Source: Pseudomonadales bacterium
Lineage (GTDB): Bacteria; Pseudomonadota; Gammaproteobacteria; Pseudomonadales; Azotimanducaceae
DNA length: 64,000 bases
Assembly: GCA_028280225.1 (NCBI GenBank)
Contig: JANQMF010000102.1
Coordinates: 1-64,000, forward strand
Reading direction: 5' to 3'
The translations under genes were made by a program, and so were the position numbers. Below are positions 43,800 to 52,613 of this stretch, one piece after another (the stretch's first letter is position 1; every line of letters begins with the position of its first letter). The notes under the pieces were generated by a model, which had not been told where the DNA came from, ran no database searches, and was given only the letters and a program-made list of their open reading frames with translations.

Positions 43800-44114
43800 C
43801 TAGGCGCCGATCGCCTCGCGCTTGTCGAACTCCCGGAAACGCGGACTTAAGGGGCGGCCCATGGCATAAGAATCAAGGACAAAGTCGCGGATCACACTTT
43901 TGATGGTCTCCGCGTCGTTGTGCTCTTTCAACAGTTCTTTCAACAGGCCCGCCTCAATTTCCGCCTCGAATTGACTTTCATAAGGACCTACCGAGATACC
44001 CTCACGGGTCTGAAAGTACCAATGGTTTTGCCCTTCCAGGAAGACCCGATCCGATCTAAACCAGGTGCGGGGTTGTTCTGCCTGCCGTGCAACCTTGCTG
44101 TACTGACTTGTCAT
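43800..44114 (-). CDS. DUF6316 family protein
   Basis: The ATG at 44114 gives a 104-aa protein; a TTG 13 codons earlier is less likely. The core is TWFRSDRVFLEGQNHWYF followed by QTREGISVGPYESQFEAEIE, which matches the small gammaproteobacterial DUF6316 group (a TREG..GPY/F block after an aromatic strand). The remainder is helical and charged. The function is unknown. The 213 bp between it and ileS holds only short imperfect inverted repeats. Confidence 0.72.
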   Translation of the reverse strand: MTSQYSKVARQAEQPRTWFRSDRVFLEGQNHWYFQTREGISVGPYESQFEAEIEAGLLKELLKEHNDAETIKSVIRDFVLDSYAMGRPLSPRFREFDKREAIGA

Positions 44115-44303
44115 GAATCTGTCCAAACGTTCACTTAAGCGTACATTCTGCAAAACTTGCCCGGGGCTGTATGTGGTTAAGCATTAAGAAATTGTAATTT
44201 AATCCTTATAAACCACGGCTTTTTGACATCAACCCGTCCTTTCTTCACCAGGATGGACTGTTGGTCAATATTTTTGTCTATCAGACATAGGTCCGCCTGC
44301 TCC

Positions 44304-45161
44304 TCAACCCAGCGCGTTTTCCAGCAGCACATCAATTTTTACCGCCAGTTTATCCAGGCTGGACGCCCCCAAAGGCACTACCAACTGTTGGACCCCCAGG
44401 GCCCGGTACCCGGTAATGGTCTGTTGATTAACCGGATGGCGATTCGGGCTGACGATAAGCTGAATATCGTCCAGGCTTCGCCCGGCGGCGGCCAACTCAG
44501 CTTCCAGTACCGGCAACTTTGCCTCCAGCATTTCGGGTGTGAGATCAAAGCCGTACCAGCCCTGACCACGCTGGGCCACACGTTTAAGCGCCGCCTTGCT
44601 TTCACCGCCCACAATGATCGGCGGATGTGGGGTCTGGACCGGTTTGGGATTTAAGTGACACGGAGACAACTGCACCGTTGGACCTTCAAACTGGGTCACG
44701 CCCGCTGACCACAGGGCAGTCATGGCATCCAGATATTCATCACACAAACGCCCGCGCTGGGCAAAATCCACACCCAGGTTGTCGAATTCTTCCTTAAGCC
44801 AACCCACCCCAATACCAAAGTCCACCCGGCCGGCGGACAGGTAGTCCACATCCGCCACCATTTTGGCGGTATAGACCGGCTGGCGTTGGGGTACCAGACA
44901 AATTCCCGTGCCCAGACGCAGTCTGCGTGTATGCGCCGCAATATAGGTCATGGTGGTAAAAGGATCCAACAGACCCACCGGATCTCCGGGTATCCGGCCG
45001 TTATCGCTGTAGGGATAGGTGGACGCATATTCCGGAAAAAACATGACATGCTCCGGTACCCAGATGCCATAAATGCCTTTATCTTCAACAAGCTGGGCTG
45101 TTTCCCGGATAAAGTCCGGAGGGGTGTGCTGACTGAAGCCCATGGCCAATCCGATATTCAA
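44304..45161 (-). CDS. LLM-class (luciferase-like) flavin/F420 oxidoreductase
   Basis: A TTG start at 45161 is preceded by GGGAGAG at five bases and gives a 285-aa TIM-barrel protein beginning LNIGLAMGFSQ; the longer frame upstream lacks a ribosome site. Family segments are YGIWVPEHVMFFPEY, RLRLGTGICLVPQRQPVYTA, VDYLSAGRVDFGIGVGWLKE and a C-terminal block IIVGGESKAALKRVAQRGQG. It resembles the TIGR03619 group often labelled F420-dependent, but in a proteobacterium FMN is at least as likely. Substrate unknown; monooxygenase or dehydrogenase. Confidence 0.9.
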   Translation of the reverse strand: MNIGLAMGFSQHTPPDFIRETAQLVEDKGIYGIWVPEHVMFFPEYASTYPYSDNGRIPGDPVGLLDPFTTMTYIAAHTRRLRLGTGICLVPQRQPVYTAKMVADVDYLSAGRVDFGIGVGWLKEEFDNLGVDFAQRGRLCDEYLDAMTALWSAGVTQFEGPTVQLSPCHLNPKPVQTPHPPIIVGGESKAALKRVAQRGQGWYGFDLTPEMLEAKLPVLEAELAAAGRSLDDIQLIVSPNRHPVNQQTITGYRALGVQQLVVPLGASSLDKLAVKIDVLLENALG

Positions 45162-45353
45162 AGTGTCTCTCCCACAAAAAGACACATTTTGGCATGAATT
45201 AACGCCGTCAGGTAATGATCCCAAGGGCGGTGTCTAGTGCCTGAATGACATCTGCCCGTGTTCCTCTCACGGGACAAGAACCCGGGAAGGTGTTACCGGC
45301 TAGCCCTGAACAGCCGGGCGCCGGGACCACAACACCTAAAACACGAGAGAGGC

Positions 45354-45611
45354 CTATTTTGCTCCCGAGCGAAACATGCGATACAACGCCAACAACACAA
45401 TGGCACCCACGGTAGCCAAGCCGACACTCATCAGGTTGAACCCTGTAATGTCGCCAAGTCCCAACGCCGAACCCATAAAGCCGCCCACAAAGGCACCTGC
45501 TATACCAATTGCGATGGTGACAAAGATGCCACCGGGGTCTTCGCCGGGCATAATGAACTTAGCCAACACACCAACCACCAGACCCAATAAAAGCCACGTC
45601 AGAATACCCAT
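45354..45611 (-). CDS. GlsB/YeaQ/YmgE family stress-response membrane protein
   Basis: The ATG at 45611, with AAGGAG upstream, gives an 85-aa protein with three membrane helices and many glycines: WLLLGLVVGVLAKFIMPGED, then GIFVTIAIGIAGAFVGGFMG and a final helix LATVGAIVLLALYRMF. The GEDPGG turn is the family hallmark. These proteins are induced by osmotic or acid stress in several bacteria; mechanism unknown. The 190 bp upstream of the LLM gene separates the two. Confidence 0.9.
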   Translation of the reverse strand: MGILTWLLLGLVVGVLAKFIMPGEDPGGIFVTIAIGIAGAFVGGFMGSALGLGDITGFNLMSVGLATVGAIVLLALYRMFRSGAK

Positions 45612-45783
45612 GTCACTCCTTTCGCGTTGCGCATTAACTGCGTTTGTCCATGGTGCGGCCACAGACCATCAGACTCAATAAAATCAACGCGGGTTTAACG
45701 TCTGTTTTACATTTGCCGCCGGCCGGGCGGTATTTTTGAGCGATGCTAAAAACTGTGCGCCATACCGCGGGCGCTGTTAAACT

Positions 45784-46398
45784 ATGCCTTTACCACTATT
45801 GGCGAATATCCTGCAGCACGTTCGTTCGGAAATTGTTTCAGACGCCGCTGAGCATCTGATTCTGGTCGATTCCAATGACCTGGTCCTGGGCAGTTTGGAT
45901 AAACAAACCTGCCACGATGGGCAGGGTGTTCTGCACCGCGCATTCTCCCTGTTTGTATTTAATGCCCACGGCCATCTGCTGTTGCAGAAACGCGCACCAC
46001 AAAAACGTCTGTGGCCGGAATTCTGGTCAAATTCCTGTTGCTCTCACCCCAGGCAGGGGGAGACTATGGAAGCGGCGGTTCTGCGACGCAGTGAACAGGA
46101 ACTGGGATTCAGTCAACCGGTTGAATTTGTGTATAAGTTTGAATACCAGGCCAGCTACTTAAGCCTGGGTAGCGAACATGAGTTGTGCTCGGTGTTTATC
46201 AGCCGGTTTAACGGCGAACCCAATATCAACGCCACCGAGATCATGGACTGGCGCTGGTGTCCGCCCCAGGAGCTGGAGGTGATGCTTAACACACAACCCC
46301 AGTTATTTACCCCGTGGTTTAAACTCGAATGGCAACGTTTAAGCACCGAATTCGGCCACCGCCTGCCGGCGCAACCGGATAAACCGCCAAAAAAATAG
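45784..46398 (+). CDS. idi: Isopentenyl-diphosphate delta-isomerase, type I
   Basis: Idi interconverts IPP and DMAPP, the isoprenoid building blocks. The 204-aa protein has the NUDIX-like fold: HRAFSLFVFNAHGHLLLQKR (51-70), the active-site Cys in WSNSCCSHPRQGE (C86), AVLRRSEQELGF as the metal-binding Glu helix, then YQASYLSLGSEHELCSVF with the second catalytic Glu. It has an N-terminal extension of about 20 residues relative to E. coli Idi. Type I isomerase is essential where isoprenoids come from mevalonate, and the next gene is HMG-CoA synthase. Confidence 0.95.
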   Translation: MPLPLLANILQHVRSEIVSDAAEHLILVDSNDLVLGSLDKQTCHDGQGVLHRAFSLFVFNAHGHLLLQKRAPQKRLWPEFWSNSCCSHPRQGETMEAAVLRRSEQELGFSQPVEFVYKFEYQASYLSLGSEHELCSVFISRFNGEPNINATEIMDWRWCPPQELEVMLNTQPQLFTPWFKLEWQRLSTEFGHRLPAQPDKPPKK

Positions 46399-46509
46399 GT
46401 ACACCTTAAACGGCCCGGAAAGGCTCGAACTTAAGGTGCAGGAAATATAAAATAGCGCGCGCTTAACCGTCGGTTCGCCGCAATACTAGGTACTCGAACT
46501 GGAGTTTGT

Positions 46510-47967
46510 ATGACAAACCCGAACATTGGCATTAGCGGCTTCGCCAGCTATCTGCCTGCCAACCGCGTTCAATTATCCGATTGGTGCCGCTGGACCGGCG
46601 ACCAATTTGATAAGATCAGATCCGTGGTGGGCACCAGTTTCCGCATGCGCAGCGCCAATGAAAACGCCTACACCATGGCAGCAACGGCTGTCCTGCGGCT
46701 CATCCAGCAATACGATATTGATCCGGAGCAGATCGGTTTCCTGGCCTTGGGTACCGAGTCCAGTACCGACAACTCCGCTGGTGCGGTGATCGTTAAGGGT
46801 ATGGTCAACAGCGTATTACCCACGCTGGGTAAGTCACGTATCAGCCGCGCCTGTGAAGTGCCGGAGTTTAAGCACGCCTGCCTGGGCGGTGTTTATGCCC
46901 TTAAGGCCGCCACCCGTTACCTGGCTACCGACGGCAAAAACCGCATTGCCATTGTTGTATGTTCGGACATCGCTGAATACGAACGTGCCTCCAGCGGCGA
47001 ACCCACCCAAGGCGCCGGTGCCGTGGCCATGCTGATCGAAACGGATGCAAAACTGTTAACCGTGGACCTGGACATCAGCGGCAGTGCATCCGCTTACCGC
47101 GGGCCGGACTTTCGCAAACCCTTTGTCCGTTTCATGGGTCAGGCAGAAGGCCCGTTCCAGCAGCCCCGGGATTTCCCGATATTTAACGGCAAATATTCCA
47201 CCACCTGTTATATCGACGAAGTATTAGCGGCAGCCAGAGACCTGTTTTCCAGAATTGCCACCAAACCCAGCCGTTTTATGCGTAGCATGGTGGCCAGCTT
47301 TCTGCACCGTCCCTACCAGCGCATGGCGGAAACCGGCCTGGCGTTTACTTTCCTGTTAGCCCTGGCCCTGGGGGACGCGGACGACCACCAGGAACTCATC
47401 CAATATGCCCAGGGAGCAGATGTTGATGTCGACAGCCTCATTACCGAACTGATCAGCGATACCAACGTGTATCAGTTAGTGGAAGACGGTAATATTGGTG
47501 AAGAAATTTATCCCCTAAGTTCCCGGGTGGTCAAACACTTCCGCAATACATCACGGTTTTCTGAATTGATGACCGACCTGGGCAGTGCCCAGATGAAAGA
47601 AGTGGGTAATTTGTATACCGCCTCGCTCCCAGCCTGGATGGCCGCCGGTATTGAAAGCGCCTTACAGCAGCAAATCAACCTGACCGGGGAGCAGATCCTC
47701 ACCATTGGCTACGGCAGCGGCGATGCGGCGGAGATTATTCCCATGCAATTTGTCAATGGTTGGCAAAAAGCGGCACAGAAAATTGACTTCTCCACACAGC
47801 TGGAAAACGCTGTGGACATTTCCGCCCAGGACTACGAAGCCCTGCACGATGCCCTTGAACACTCACCAACCAGCCAGCATCCCGGGGTGTTCTACATCGA
47901 GCGGGTGGGCACCGGGAATGCCAATTTTGACGATCGCGGGATTGAGTATTACGCCTACATCAGTTAG
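46510..47967 (+). CDS. Hydroxymethylglutaryl-CoA synthase
   Basis: It condenses acetyl-CoA with acetoacetyl-CoA to HMG-CoA, the first committed step of the mevalonate pathway. The 485-aa thiolase-fold protein starts NIGISGFASYLPANRV and shows a Glu in LGTESSTDNS (E83), the acyl-accepting C124 in EFKHACLGGVYALKAATRYL, SGEPTQGAGAVAML and GYGSGDAAEII near the end. It is longer than the roughly 390-aa bacterial MvaS because of an insertion in the second half (AAARDLFSRIATKPSRF...). CTGGAG lies five bases upstream. The pairing with idi supports mevalonate use; a role in polyketide beta-branching is less likely because no acyl carrier genes are nearby. Confidence 0.9.
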   Translation: MTNPNIGISGFASYLPANRVQLSDWCRWTGDQFDKIRSVVGTSFRMRSANENAYTMAATAVLRLIQQYDIDPEQIGFLALGTESSTDNSAGAVIVKGMVNSVLPTLGKSRISRACEVPEFKHACLGGVYALKAATRYLATDGKNRIAIVVCSDIAEYERASSGEPTQGAGAVAMLIETDAKLLTVDLDISGSASAYRGPDFRKPFVRFMGQAEGPFQQPRDFPIFNGKYSTTCYIDEVLAAARDLFSRIATKPSRFMRSMVASFLHRPYQRMAETGLAFTFLLALALGDADDHQELIQYAQGADVDVDSLITELISDTNVYQLVEDGNIGEEIYPLSSRVVKHFRNTSRFSELMTDLGSAQMKEVGNLYTASLPAWMAAGIESALQQQINLTGEQILTIGYGSGDAAEIIPMQFVNGWQKAAQKIDFSTQLENAVDISAQDYEALHDALEHSPTSQHPGVFYIERVGTGNANFDDRGIEYYAYIS

Positions 47968-48023
47968 CGGGTGCTTGACCCGAATAAGCTGTATTTAACG
48001 ACCGCGCAAGCACCCAAGGTGTA

Positions 48024-48896
48024 TTAGATCAGCAGAATAATTCCCAACAAAACCAGGAGCATGCCCACATATTCCCGGGCCCGCAGTTGTTCCTTTAACA
48101 GCCACACTGAAGTGAAAACCGTAAAAATCAGTTCAATCTGACCCACAGCCCTCACCACCGCTGCGTTCTTCAGGGTCATGGCGGTAAACCATCCTGCTGA
48201 TGCGATCATCCCAATGGCGCCCACCCACAGGGCAACCCGCCAGTTCTTCAGGACACGGTGCATTTCGCCGGGTTCGCGCAATACCAGATAAAGGCCCATG
48301 GTGGCGGTTTGAACGGTGACCGCAAACATCACCGTCAGCCCCGCCCGTTGCAAAAAAGTACCTTCCCCCAGAGCTAAACTGGCACCGCGAAAGCCCACCG
48401 CGGAGACGGCAAAGCCCGCCCCGGCCAGCAAACCCAGCCACAAGGCCCGGTGGGGCCGAAACAACTGCCGCAGGGAAATCTGGCCCGAAAGCAGCATCAC
48501 CCCAACCAGACTGATGCCAATACCGGAGATCACCCAGACATCCAGGGTGTCGCCCAGGATAATCAGCCCAAACAAGGCAGCCTGAGCCGCCTCGGTTTTT
48601 GAATAGGCAGTGCCCACAGCAAAATTGCCTTGGGTAAAGGCGCTGAGCAAACACGCCGTGGCCACCATCTGTGCAACAGCCCCGGTGGTCATATAAATAA
48701 AAAAGCCTGGCGTCAGCCCGGAAATTTCTCCCTGCCAAAGCCACAGCGCATACAGCCAGGCAAAAGGCAGGGCGTACAAAAACCGCACGTATGCAGCGCC
48801 GTTAACGGACAGATCACCCGTCAACCGCTTCTGCAGCAATGACCGGACATTTTGCAGAAAGGCAGCGATGAGGGTAATCCCCAGCCACAGTTCCAT
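48024..48896 (-). CDS. EamA/DMT family transporter
   Basis: The 290-aa protein has ten predicted membrane helices in two EamA repeats (ITLIAAFLQNVRSLLQKRL; then IWVISGIGISLVGVMLLSGQ; second repeat ending VGMLLVLLGIILLI). GTAYSKTEAAQAALFGLIIL and FTSVWLLKEQLRAREYVGML are the two family signature regions. DMT members export metabolites such as amino acids or nucleosides; no substrate is indicated. It converges on the HMG-CoA synthase gene, and a nine-base inverted repeat (GGGTGCTTG ... CAAGCACCC, 47969-48015) lies between them. Confidence 0.92.
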   Translation of the reverse strand: MELWLGITLIAAFLQNVRSLLQKRLTGDLSVNGAAYVRFLYALPFAWLYALWLWQGEISGLTPGFFIYMTTGAVAQMVATACLLSAFTQGNFAVGTAYSKTEAAQAALFGLIILGDTLDVWVISGIGISLVGVMLLSGQISLRQLFRPHRALWLGLLAGAGFAVSAVGFRGASLALGEGTFLQRAGLTVMFAVTVQTATMGLYLVLREPGEMHRVLKNWRVALWVGAIGMIASAGWFTAMTLKNAAVVRAVGQIELIFTVFTSVWLLKEQLRAREYVGMLLVLLGIILLI

Positions 48897-49010
48897 GGGT
48901 AGATTGCCCTGTTCTCAAACCGGCCATCATACTATTAACGTGGATGAATAACCCGGCAACAACCTGTCAATCTATTCCCAACGGTTCCCTCACGGGAAGC
49001 GACCGGTATT

Positions 49011-49029
49011 GATAATAGGAATCATTATC
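49011..49029. promoter_or_regulatory. Fur-box-like site upstream of rubrerythrin
   Basis: GATAATAGGAATCATTATC matches the 19-bp Fur consensus GATAATGATAATCATTATC at 16 positions, with all differences in the central left part. It lies about 165 bp before the rubrerythrin start. Iron control of the cluster is inferred. Confidence 0.6.
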
Positions 49030-49193
49030 ATTGAAAGTATGTGGTATTTTCCGCTGAGTTATAGATGGCATCTATTACCATCATTCACAGTTTCGAATAC
49101 AAACCGCCGCGCCAGCCGCTATACTGACCACGCACTTAGGGTGCTTACGTTAAAGACCCACACTTGAAAACTGACACAGGAGTTCATGTAACC

Positions 49194-49610
49194 ATGGATC
49201 TGAAGGACAGCAATACATTACAAAACCTGAAGGACGCGTTTGCCGGGGAATCCCAGGCCAATCGCCGATATCTATACTTTGCGGCAAAAGCAGACGTTGA
49301 AGGAGAAAATGACGTTGCTGCCGTTTTCCGCTCCACCGCGGAAGGAGAAACCGGCCACGCCCATGGACATCTGGAATACATGGAAGCTGTAGGTGATCCC
49401 GCCACGGGCCTGCCCATCGGCACCACCGCAGACAATCTGAAGGCTGCCATTGCCGGTGAGACCCACGAGTACACCGACATGTATCCGGGTATGGCCAAAA
49501 CCGCCCGGGATGAAAATTTCGACGAAATTGCCGACTGGTTTGAAACCCTGGCCAAGGCTGAGCGCTCTCACGCTAACCGTTTCCAGAAGGCCCTGGACAA
49601 TATGGAGTAG
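49194..49610 (+). CDS. Rubrerythrin family protein (erythrin type)
   Basis: Rubrerythrins are diiron peroxidases. From the ATG at 49194 (AGGAG about 14 bases upstream) the product is 138 aa. The four-helix diiron core has ligands at E19 (AFAGES), E52/H55 (EGETGHAHGH), E89/E92 (GETHEY) and E123/H126 (KAERSHANRF). It lacks the C-terminal rubredoxin domain, so electrons must come from another protein, plausibly the Fe-S protein encoded next. A strong terminator follows at 49639, so part of the transcript probably stops before the downstream gene. Confidence 0.94.
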   Translation: MDLKDSNTLQNLKDAFAGESQANRRYLYFAAKADVEGENDVAAVFRSTAEGETGHAHGHLEYMEAVGDPATGLPIGTTADNLKAAIAGETHEYTDMYPGMAKTARDENFDEIADWFETLAKAERSHANRFQKALDNME

Positions 49611-49638
49611 CCTGACAAAGGTAAAACACACGATAAGC

Positions 49639-49664
49639 AAGGGGCTGCCAGGAGCCCCTTTTTT
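49639..49664 (+). terminator. Intrinsic terminator after rubrerythrin
   Basis: AAGGGGCT (49639-49646) pairs with AGCCCCTT (49653-49660) around GCCAGG, followed by TTTT at once. It is oriented for plus-strand transcripts and sits 47 bp before the Fe-S protein gene, suggesting attenuation inside the cluster rather than a full operon end. Confidence 0.85.
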
Positions 49665-49711
49665 ACGCCACCCATGCATATTCGCATAAAGAGGATCACA
49701 AGGATAATCAT

Positions 49712-51061
49712 ATGGCCACCCGTGAAGGCAGCTTAGAAGCCCCGGATCGACAACCCATCGATTGGCAAGGCGATACGTTTTACGACAAAGATGATCTATA
49801 TGCCGAACTGGAGCGGGTCTATGATATCTGTCACGGCTGCCGCCGCTGCGTCAGCTTGTGTGACGCCTTTCCCACCTTATTCGATCTGGTAGATGAATCG
49901 GACACCTTTGAAGTGGATGGGGTGGACAAGAACGACTACATGAAGGTGGTCGATCAATGCTTTTTGTGTGACTTGTGTGCAGAAACCAAGTGCCCCTACC
50001 TGCCGCCCCACGAATGGGCCGTGGACTTCCCCCACCTGATGTTGCGCGCCAAGGCTTATAAGTTCAAACACAAAGACACCAAGTGGCGGGATCGGCTCAT
50101 CACCTCAACGGATCCAATTTTTGATGCCATCTCCACGCCGGGGGTGGCGGGCCTGGCCAATGCCGCCGCAGCCAGCCCCGGGCTGCGTAAAATGGGGGAA
50201 AAACTGGCGGGGATTCACGCCCGGGCACCACTGCCCAATTTTGTCAGCCGCCCCTTAACCAAGAGGTTATCAGAAGAACATCCCGCCGGGGAAGTTAAGT
50301 CTTGCAACCGCACCACCGGCAAGGTGGCCATCTACGTCACCTGTTACGGCGATCACAACGAACCTCAGGTGGTTGAAGATCTGATTGCAGTGCTCAAGCA
50401 CAACGGCGTGGCGGTAAAAATACTACAAGATGCCGCCTGTTGCGGCATGCCCAAGTTGGAACTGGGTGATTTGCACAAAGTAGGGCAACTCAAAGATGCC
50501 AACATGCCCATCTTTGTCCAAGCCATTGAAGACGGTTATGACATTATGGCTCCCATTCCATCCTGTGTGTTGATGTACAAGCAGGAACTGCCGCTGATGT
50601 ACCCGGAAGATGCAACGGTGCAACAGGTGCGCCAACACTTTTTTGATCCCTTTGAATATCTGATGCTGCGGCACAAGGCAGATCTGGTGGATACCCACTT
50701 CAAACAGCCCCTGGGGCAAGTGGCTTACCATGTGGCCTGTCATCAGCGGGTGCAGAGTTTTGGCATGAAAACCAGGGATTTCCTCAGCCTGATTCCGGAT
50801 ACCGAAGTTACCGCCATTGAGCGGTGTTCCGGTCACGACGGAACTTATGCTGTAAAGGCAGAAACCTATGACAAAGCCATGAAAATTGCGCGGCCGGTCG
50901 TGCGCCGGGTTAAGGAGGCGAACCCGGATACCTTTGGCTCGGACTGCCCCATGGCAGGCCGTTTGATCGCCCATGGCCTGGCGGGTGAGGACGGCACTGA
51001 CGATGACCAGGCCGCGGCCAGCCATCCCATTTCCATGGTGCGCACCGCCTACGGTATTTAG
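49712..51061 (+). CDS. Fe-S binding oxidoreductase with CCG domains (GlpC/HdrD-like)
   Basis: The 449-aa protein has two N-terminal ferredoxin-like clusters: C40-x2-C43-x2-C46-x3-C50 and C83-x2-C86-x2-C89-x4-C94. Two CCG (cysteine-rich) domains follow (AACCGMPKLELGDLHKVG near 245-265 and YHVACHQRVQSF with IERCSGHDGT near 330-370). This is the layout of GlpC- and heterodisulfide-reductase-related electron carriers. It is regularly encoded between rubrerythrin and DUF3501, as here, and probably passes electrons to rubrerythrin. No membrane anchor is seen. Confidence 0.93.
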   Translation: MATREGSLEAPDRQPIDWQGDTFYDKDDLYAELERVYDICHGCRRCVSLCDAFPTLFDLVDESDTFEVDGVDKNDYMKVVDQCFLCDLCAETKCPYLPPHEWAVDFPHLMLRAKAYKFKHKDTKWRDRLITSTDPIFDAISTPGVAGLANAAAASPGLRKMGEKLAGIHARAPLPNFVSRPLTKRLSEEHPAGEVKSCNRTTGKVAIYVTCYGDHNEPQVVEDLIAVLKHNGVAVKILQDAACCGMPKLELGDLHKVGQLKDANMPIFVQAIEDGYDIMAPIPSCVLMYKQELPLMYPEDATVQQVRQHFFDPFEYLMLRHKADLVDTHFKQPLGQVAYHVACHQRVQSFGMKTRDFLSLIPDTEVTAIERCSGHDGTYAVKAETYDKAMKIARPVVRRVKEANPDTFGSDCPMAGRLIAHGLAGEDGTDDDQAAASHPISMVRTAYGI

Positions 51062-51087
51062 GCGGCTTTGATTAACGAGGTAGATTT

Positions 51088-51669
51088 ATGAAACTCACCC
51101 GGGCGGACCTTTGGTCACTGGAAGAATATGCGGAGCAACGGGAGACCTTTCGTGCTCAGGTCATTGCACACAAAAAGAATCGGCAAGTGCTGTTAGGCCC
51201 CCATGCCACCCTGTACTTTGAAGACGCGCTGACCATGAAATATCAGGTTCAGGAAATGTTGCGCGTGGAACGGATTTTCACCCGGGCCGAAATTGAGGAA
51301 GAGCTTGCCGCGTACAACCCGTTGATTCCCGATGGCGCAAATTGGAAAGCCACCTTTATGATTGAATATCCGGATGTGGAAGAGCGCCGGGTTGCGCTGG
51401 CCAAGCTGCCCGGAGTGGAACATAAGGTATGGGTAAGGGTGGGCCAGGGTGAGCGAATATTCGCTGTTGCCAATGAAGATCTGGAGCGTTCCACCGACGA
51501 CAAGGCTGCCGCGGTGCACTTTTTACGTTTTGAGCTGGACAACGCGGCACAACAAGCTGCCAAGGCTGGGGACACCGTCCACATGGGTATCGACCACCCT
51601 GACCTGCCTTATGAAATAACCGTCAGCCCAAGCATATCGCAAAGCCTGGCCGGGGATCTGTCAGCTTAG
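51088..51669 (+). CDS. DUF3501 family protein
   Basis: The 193-aa protein opens KLTRADLWSLEEYAEQRETF and contains RQVLLGPHATLYFEDALTMK, EMLRVERIF and AYNPLIPDGANWKATFMIEY, the DUF3501 pattern. The family is nearly always next to the rubrerythrin and CCG-domain genes, which suggests a shared peroxide-handling role, but no biochemical function is established. It begins 26 bp after the Fe-S gene and its 3' end overlaps the convergent oxyR by nine bases. Confidence 0.92.
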   Translation: MKLTRADLWSLEEYAEQRETFRAQVIAHKKNRQVLLGPHATLYFEDALTMKYQVQEMLRVERIFTRAEIEEELAAYNPLIPDGANWKATFMIEYPDVEERRVALAKLPGVEHKVWVRVGQGERIFAVANEDLERSTDDKAAAVHFLRFELDNAAQQAAKAGDTVHMGIDHPDLPYEITVSPSISQSLAGDLSA

Positions 51670-52551
51670 CAGGTTTTGCACGGTTTCCTGCAAAACCACA
51701 CCCAATTGTTCCAACAGGGCACCCCGGGTGGAAGTGGTGCGCCAGCATAAGCCAATAACCCTATGGGGCGTTTGCCCCCGAAAGGGTAAGTAGCGCACCT
51801 GGGACTGGCGGTTCAGGACCGCAAGCTCGGGCATCAAGGTAATGCCAATATCCGCCGCCACCATCTGACGCAAGGTCTCCAGGGAAGTGGCCCTGAAGTT
51901 GGTATTCTCAACCGCCCTGTGGGTATTGCAGACGTCCAGGGCCTGATCCCGCAAGCAGTGTCCATCTTCCAGCAACAAGACCTGTTCATCCTTGAGGTCT
52001 TCCAGGGCAACACTCTTTTGTTTCGCCTTGGGGTGCTGTTTTGACGCCGCAAACAAAAAGGGCTCTTTAAACAAAGCCAGTTCGCGGATGTTCTCTTCAT
52101 TTAACGGTAAGGCCAATAACAAAGCATCCAAGTCACCTTGCTTTAACATTCGTGTTAACGGTGCGGTCTGAGCTTCGATCAACTGCAGCCGCAGATTCGG
52201 GAAAGCCTTGCGCATGGGGCTTAAGATCTTGGGTAAAAGATAGGGAGCCACCGTGGGGATCACCCCCAGGCGAAAATCACCCCCCAGCGGGTCGCGGTGC
52301 TGTTCAGCCATGCCTGTAAGGGTATTGACCTCGCGCAATACCTTCTGGGCCTGCGCCACAATCTGTTCCCCTGCCGGCGACAGCATCACTTGGCGGTTGG
52401 TACGTTCGATTAGGGTGACCCCCAAGGTCTCCTCAAGTTTTTTCAGCTGGGTGGACAAGGTCGGCTGACTGACAAAACACGCCTCGGCGGCACGACCAAA
52501 GTGTTTGTGTTCCGCAACGGCAACCAGGTACCTCAAGTCTCTTAAATTCAC
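51661..52551 (-). CDS. oxyR: Peroxide-sensing LysR regulator OxyR
   Basis: With the GTG start at 52551 (AGGAAA upstream) the protein is 296 aa, and its redox cysteines fall at 199 and 208 in GHCLRDQALDVC, exactly the E. coli OxyR disulfide positions. The LysR helix-turn-helix is at the N-terminus (NLRDLRYLVAVAEHKHFGRA, VSQPTLSTQLKKLEETLG). A TTG at 52572 would add seven residues and shift the numbering. OxyR senses H2O2 and switches on peroxide defences, fitting its position beside the rubrerythrin cluster. It is convergent with DUF3501. Confidence 0.96.
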   Translation of the reverse strand: MNLRDLRYLVAVAEHKHFGRAAEACFVSQPTLSTQLKKLEETLGVTLIERTNRQVMLSPAGEQIVAQAQKVLREVNTLTGMAEQHRDPLGGDFRLGVIPTVAPYLLPKILSPMRKAFPNLRLQLIEAQTAPLTRMLKQGDLDALLLALPLNEENIRELALFKEPFLFAASKQHPKAKQKSVALEDLKDEQVLLLEDGHCLRDQALDVCNTHRAVENTNFRATSLETLRQMVAADIGITLMPELAVLNRQSQVRYLPFRGQTPHRVIGLCWRTTSTRGALLEQLGVVLQETVQNLLS

Positions 52552-52613
52552 GCTCGATTTCCTGAACTTCAATACATGTTACTTTACACACGCCTGACCA
52601 CGATTGAAGCATT

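Noticed and set aside
46402-46438. Inverted repeat CACCTTAA ... TTAAGGTG after idi
   Set aside because: There is no T-run in either direction and the 21-nt loop is long, so I do not call a terminator.
48133-48744. 203-aa minus-strand ORF in another frame
   Set aside because: It is a shadow of the EamA transporter gene; composition is Gly/Arg/Cys-rich with no membrane pattern.
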